From the NCBI GenBank assembly GCA_018715445.1, contig DVLP01000066.1:1-7814 (forward strand): 7,814 bases of DNA, given 5' to 3'. Positions 6,009 to 7,814 of the stretch are shown here, piece by piece. Within the stretch, counting starts at the first letter, position 1; every line of letters starts with the position of its first letter. This DNA comes from Candidatus Avipropionibacterium avicola. GTDB lineage: Bacteria; Actinomycetota; Actinomycetes; Propionibacteriales; Propionibacteriaceae. A model generated the notes under the pieces. That model was not told the DNA's origin. It ran no database searches and worked only from the letters and a program-made list of their open reading frames with translations. A program made the position numbers and the translations under genes.

Positions 6009-6014
6009 ATCCTA
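6009..6014 (-). promoter_or_regulatory. Possible -10 box of the peptidase gene
   Basis: On the minus strand TAGGAT fits TANNNT and ends seven bases before the ATG at 6001, which would put the transcript start at or next to the start codon. The same bases contain the AGGA read as a ribosome site, so the two readings compete. No convincing -35 is seen. Confidence 0.3.
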
Positions 6015-6099
6015 GGACGCCGAGCGGTCACGAGGGAACTCCAGCTTCCTGCGCTGCCCTGCCGTTGTGCAATAGTGTCCGGGCAACGGTGGGTGACCA

Positions 6100-6178
6100 C
6101 CAACGTCCCATGTCAGCGCCAACGACCCACGTTGGCAGGTCGATCGTCGGGGCCCGAACGGGTGCCGGGCATCGTTGG
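6100..6178. promoter_or_regulatory. Cluster of CCAACG motifs in divergent spacer
   Basis: In the 185-bp spacer between the peptidase and DUF2207 genes, CCAACG occurs at 6100-6105 and 6119-6124, and its complement CGTTGG at 6130-6135 and 6173-6178. The middle two form a perfect dyad, GCCAACG-ACCCA-CGTTGGC (6118-6136). The last copy abuts the DUF2207 ribosome site. This looks like an operator array able to act on one or both genes; the regulator is unknown. The rest of the spacer shows no small gene; TAGTGT at 6073-6078 is a possible but weak -10 for the + strand gene. Confidence 0.45.
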
Positions 6179-6186
6179 AGGAACAC

Positions 6187-7814
6187 GTGAGCACAGCAGC
6201 GCCGACCCGCCGGAGGTGGGCCGCCGTCGTGGCCATCGTCCTGGTCGCCCTGGCCTGGACCGCCGTCACCCCCGGGACCGCTCGGGCGGAGGGGACCGTC
6301 TCCAGCCTCACCGTCGACGCCACCCTGGGCGCGGACGGCATGTTGGCGGTGACCGAGACCTACGAGTTCGGCGGCGGCGACGCCCCGAGCGAACTGGTCA
6401 AGGCCTTTGCCACCCGTGAGAACGGTGTCGGCGACGTCCAGTACGTCCAGCACATCACCGAGGTCACCGCGACCGTCGGCGGACAGCAGGTGGAGGCCAC
6501 GGTCGACGTCGACCGGGACCGCACCACCGTGACCGTGCCGACGGCCGAGGCGAGTGGCCCGGTCATCCTGTCCTACACCGTGGTGGGCGCGGTGCGGGCC
6601 GAGGGCGACGACCACGTGCTGGTGCATCGGCTGCTGCAGGGGCTGAACCTGCAGGTCGAGTCGCTCGAGGCCACCATCACCACCCCGACCCTGGCGCTGG
6701 GGATCGACTGCTACGCCGGCGCCCCCAACTCGACCGCGCGGTGTGCGGCCGCCTCCCAGGGCACCCATGACACCCCGATGCCGACCTTCCAGGACGGCCC
6801 CCGCGGCCCGGGTGAGCAGGTCACCGCGATCCTGCCGTTCTCGCCCGATGCGGTGGCTGCGACCGCCGAGATCGACCACCGCTGGACCCTGGGTCGTGCC
6901 TTCTCCGTCGGACCTGCGGAGTTGCTGAGTGCGCTCGGGTTGCTGCTGCTCGGTGGCGTCGTGCTGTGGTCGCTGCACCGCCGTGCCGGGCGTGACGCCT
7001 CAGCAGGCGGCAAGATGGAGAAGGTCGGCGAGTTCGCGCCGGTGGGCGAGGGTGAGTCCGAGTTCCGTCACTTCGGCCAGGTCCGTCCCGGTCACGTCGG
7101 GACGGTGGCCGACGAGCGCGTCGACCCGATCGACGTGACGGCCACCATCCTCGACCTGGCGATCCGTGGCCACCTGCGGATCACCGAGCTGCCTCGCGAG
7201 CGCGAGTTCGCCTCCACCGACTGGGCCCTGGAGACCCGGGAGGGTGGCGACGATCTCAGCCCGTACGAGGAGGTCGTCCTCGAGGCCGTGTCGCCCGACA
7301 ACGGCGAGCCGGTCAAGATCAGTGAGCTGGCCTCCCGGGTGCAGCCGCGGGTGATGGACATCCAGGACGCGCTGTACGACGAGATCGTCGAGCACGGCTG
7401 GTACGAGCGCCGGCCCGACCAGACCCGCAACAAGTGGGTCAGTGGGGCACTGACGGCCCTGGTCATCGCCGTCGTCGGCACCGGGGTCCTGGTGGCCTTC
7501 ACCACCTTCGGCCTGCTCGGCTTGGCCGCAGTCGCGGTCGCGCTCGGCCTGGTCTTCGTGGCCCAGGAGATGCCGTCGCGCACCGCGGCCGGAGCCGCCC
7601 TGTTGGCGGGTCTGCAGCACCTGAGCCACCAGTTGCACACCAACGAGACCGACCAGATGCCCAAGGGCCGCGAGCTCGAGGAGCTGTCGGAACTGTTGCC
7701 GTACGCGGTGGTGCTGGGTGGCGCCGAGCGCTGGATCGACGCCATCGTCGCGACCGATGACGACGACGATCCGGACTCGACCGACATCGACTGGTACCAC
7801 GGCCCGGCGAACTG
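6187..7814 (+). CDS. DUF2207 domain-containing membrane protein (3' end outside window)
   Basis: An open frame of 542 codons that is still open at the right edge. The GTG at 6187 has GGAGG (6177-6181) five bases upstream. The product starts with a Sec signal peptide (RRR at 8-10, hydrophobic 11-28, likely cut after TARA34), then an extracytoplasmic beta-rich domain (about 35-238) beginning VSSLTVDATLGADGMLAVTE, typical of DUF2207. A membrane segment follows at about 244-261, then a cytoplasmic domain (about 262-415) with VDPIDVTATILDLAIRGHL and LSPYEEVVLEAV, two further hydrophobic stretches (about 417-455), and a soluble part with AERWIDAIVATDDDDD near the edge. This order matches the family. 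A Gly/Ser-rich C-terminus is common in the family but would be beyond the window. Function is unknown; such genes often neighbour lemA. It is divergent from the zinc peptidase. Confidence 0.88.
   Translation, partial: MSTAAPTRRRWAAVVAIVLVALAWTAVTPGTARAEGTVSSLTVDATLGADGMLAVTETYEFGGGDAPSELVKAFATRENGVGDVQYVQHITEVTATVGGQQVEATVDVDRDRTTVTVPTAEASGPVILSYTVVGAVRAEGDDHVLVHRLLQGLNLQVESLEATITTPTLALGIDCYAGAPNSTARCAAASQGTHDTPMPTFQDGPRGPGEQVTAILPFSPDAVAATAEIDHRWTLGRAFSVGPAELLSALGLLLLGGVVLWSLHRRAGRDASAGGKMEKVGEFAPVGEGESEFRHFGQVRPGHVGTVADERVDPIDVTATILDLAIRGHLRITELPREREFASTDWALETREGGDDLSPYEEVVLEAVSPDNGEPVKISELASRVQPRVMDIQDALYDEIVEHGWYERRPDQTRNKWVSGALTALVIAVVGTGVLVAFTTFGLLGLAAVAVALGLVFVAQEMPSRTAAGAALLAGLQHLSHQLHTNETDQMPKGRELEELSELLPYAVVLGGAERWIDAIVATDDDDDPDSTDIDWYHGPAN

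Noticed and set aside
4796..6190. Plus-strand open frame of 464 codons across the peptidase gene, with a run of Leu/Val that looks like a membrane segment
   Set aside because: The Leu/Val run is only the complement of the Gln/His repeats (CTG and GTG codons). The opposite strand has the HEFGH zinc motif and a ribosome site.
7000..7800. Minus-strand open frames under the DUF2207 gene
   Set aside because: The + strand frame is open throughout, has a signal peptide and DUF2207 architecture, and explains the region.
1..7814. Search for CRISPR arrays, IS ends, tRNA or rRNA genes, riboswitches, toxin-antitoxin pairs and phage genes
   Set aside because: None was seen. The only repeats are short tandem units inside coding sequence and small dyads or direct repeats in spacers.

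Overview
The window reads as chromosomal DNA from a high-GC actinobacterium. The basis is strong G/C third-position bias, GTG starts, TANNNT-type -10 boxes and an actinobacterial gene order. The layout two-component pair - lpqE / carD - ispD - ispF is known from Streptomyces and, for the last four genes, from Mycobacterium. A member of Propionibacteriales or Propionibacteriaceae is plausible, but the genus cannot be settled from the sequence alone. No phage, IS element, CRISPR array, tRNA or rRNA was seen, and all genes share one codon style, so nothing looks recently transferred.

Left part (1-2159, + strand): the 3' end of a SenX3/PhoR-type sensor histidine kinase overlaps by 4 nt a complete RegX3/PhoP-type OmpR-family response regulator, the phosphate-starvation pair of actinobacteria. 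After 21 nt comes a PRPP-synthetase family gene whose active-site motifs differ from the canonical enzyme at several positions. A hairpin (2140-2157) separates it from the convergent gene that follows.

Centre (2160-4696): an LpqE-like lipoprotein (- strand) is divergent from carD (RNA polymerase-binding transcription factor). A 244-bp spacer between them holds a clear extended -10 for carD plus direct and inverted repeats. carD is followed by ispD and ispF, two enzymes of the MEP isoprenoid pathway, which overlap by 4 nt if ispF uses its GTG, or abut if it uses the better-supported ATG. A hairpin spanning both stop codons closes the block against the next convergent gene.

Right part (4694-7814): a membrane-anchored neutral zinc metallopeptidase (- strand) has a long Gln/Tyr/Gly/His-rich cytoplasmic tail built from visible DNA tandem repeats. 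It is divergent from a DUF2207 membrane protein that runs off the right edge. The 185-bp spacer between them carries four copies of CCAACG/CGTTGG, two of them forming a perfect dyad.

Most of the window is conserved housekeeping and regulation. I see no clear new multi-gene system. The points most worth a second look are the divergent PRPP synthetase beside the phosphate regulator, the probable leaderless starts (PRPP synthetase, ispD, perhaps the peptidase), the control elements before carD, and the CCAACG cluster.
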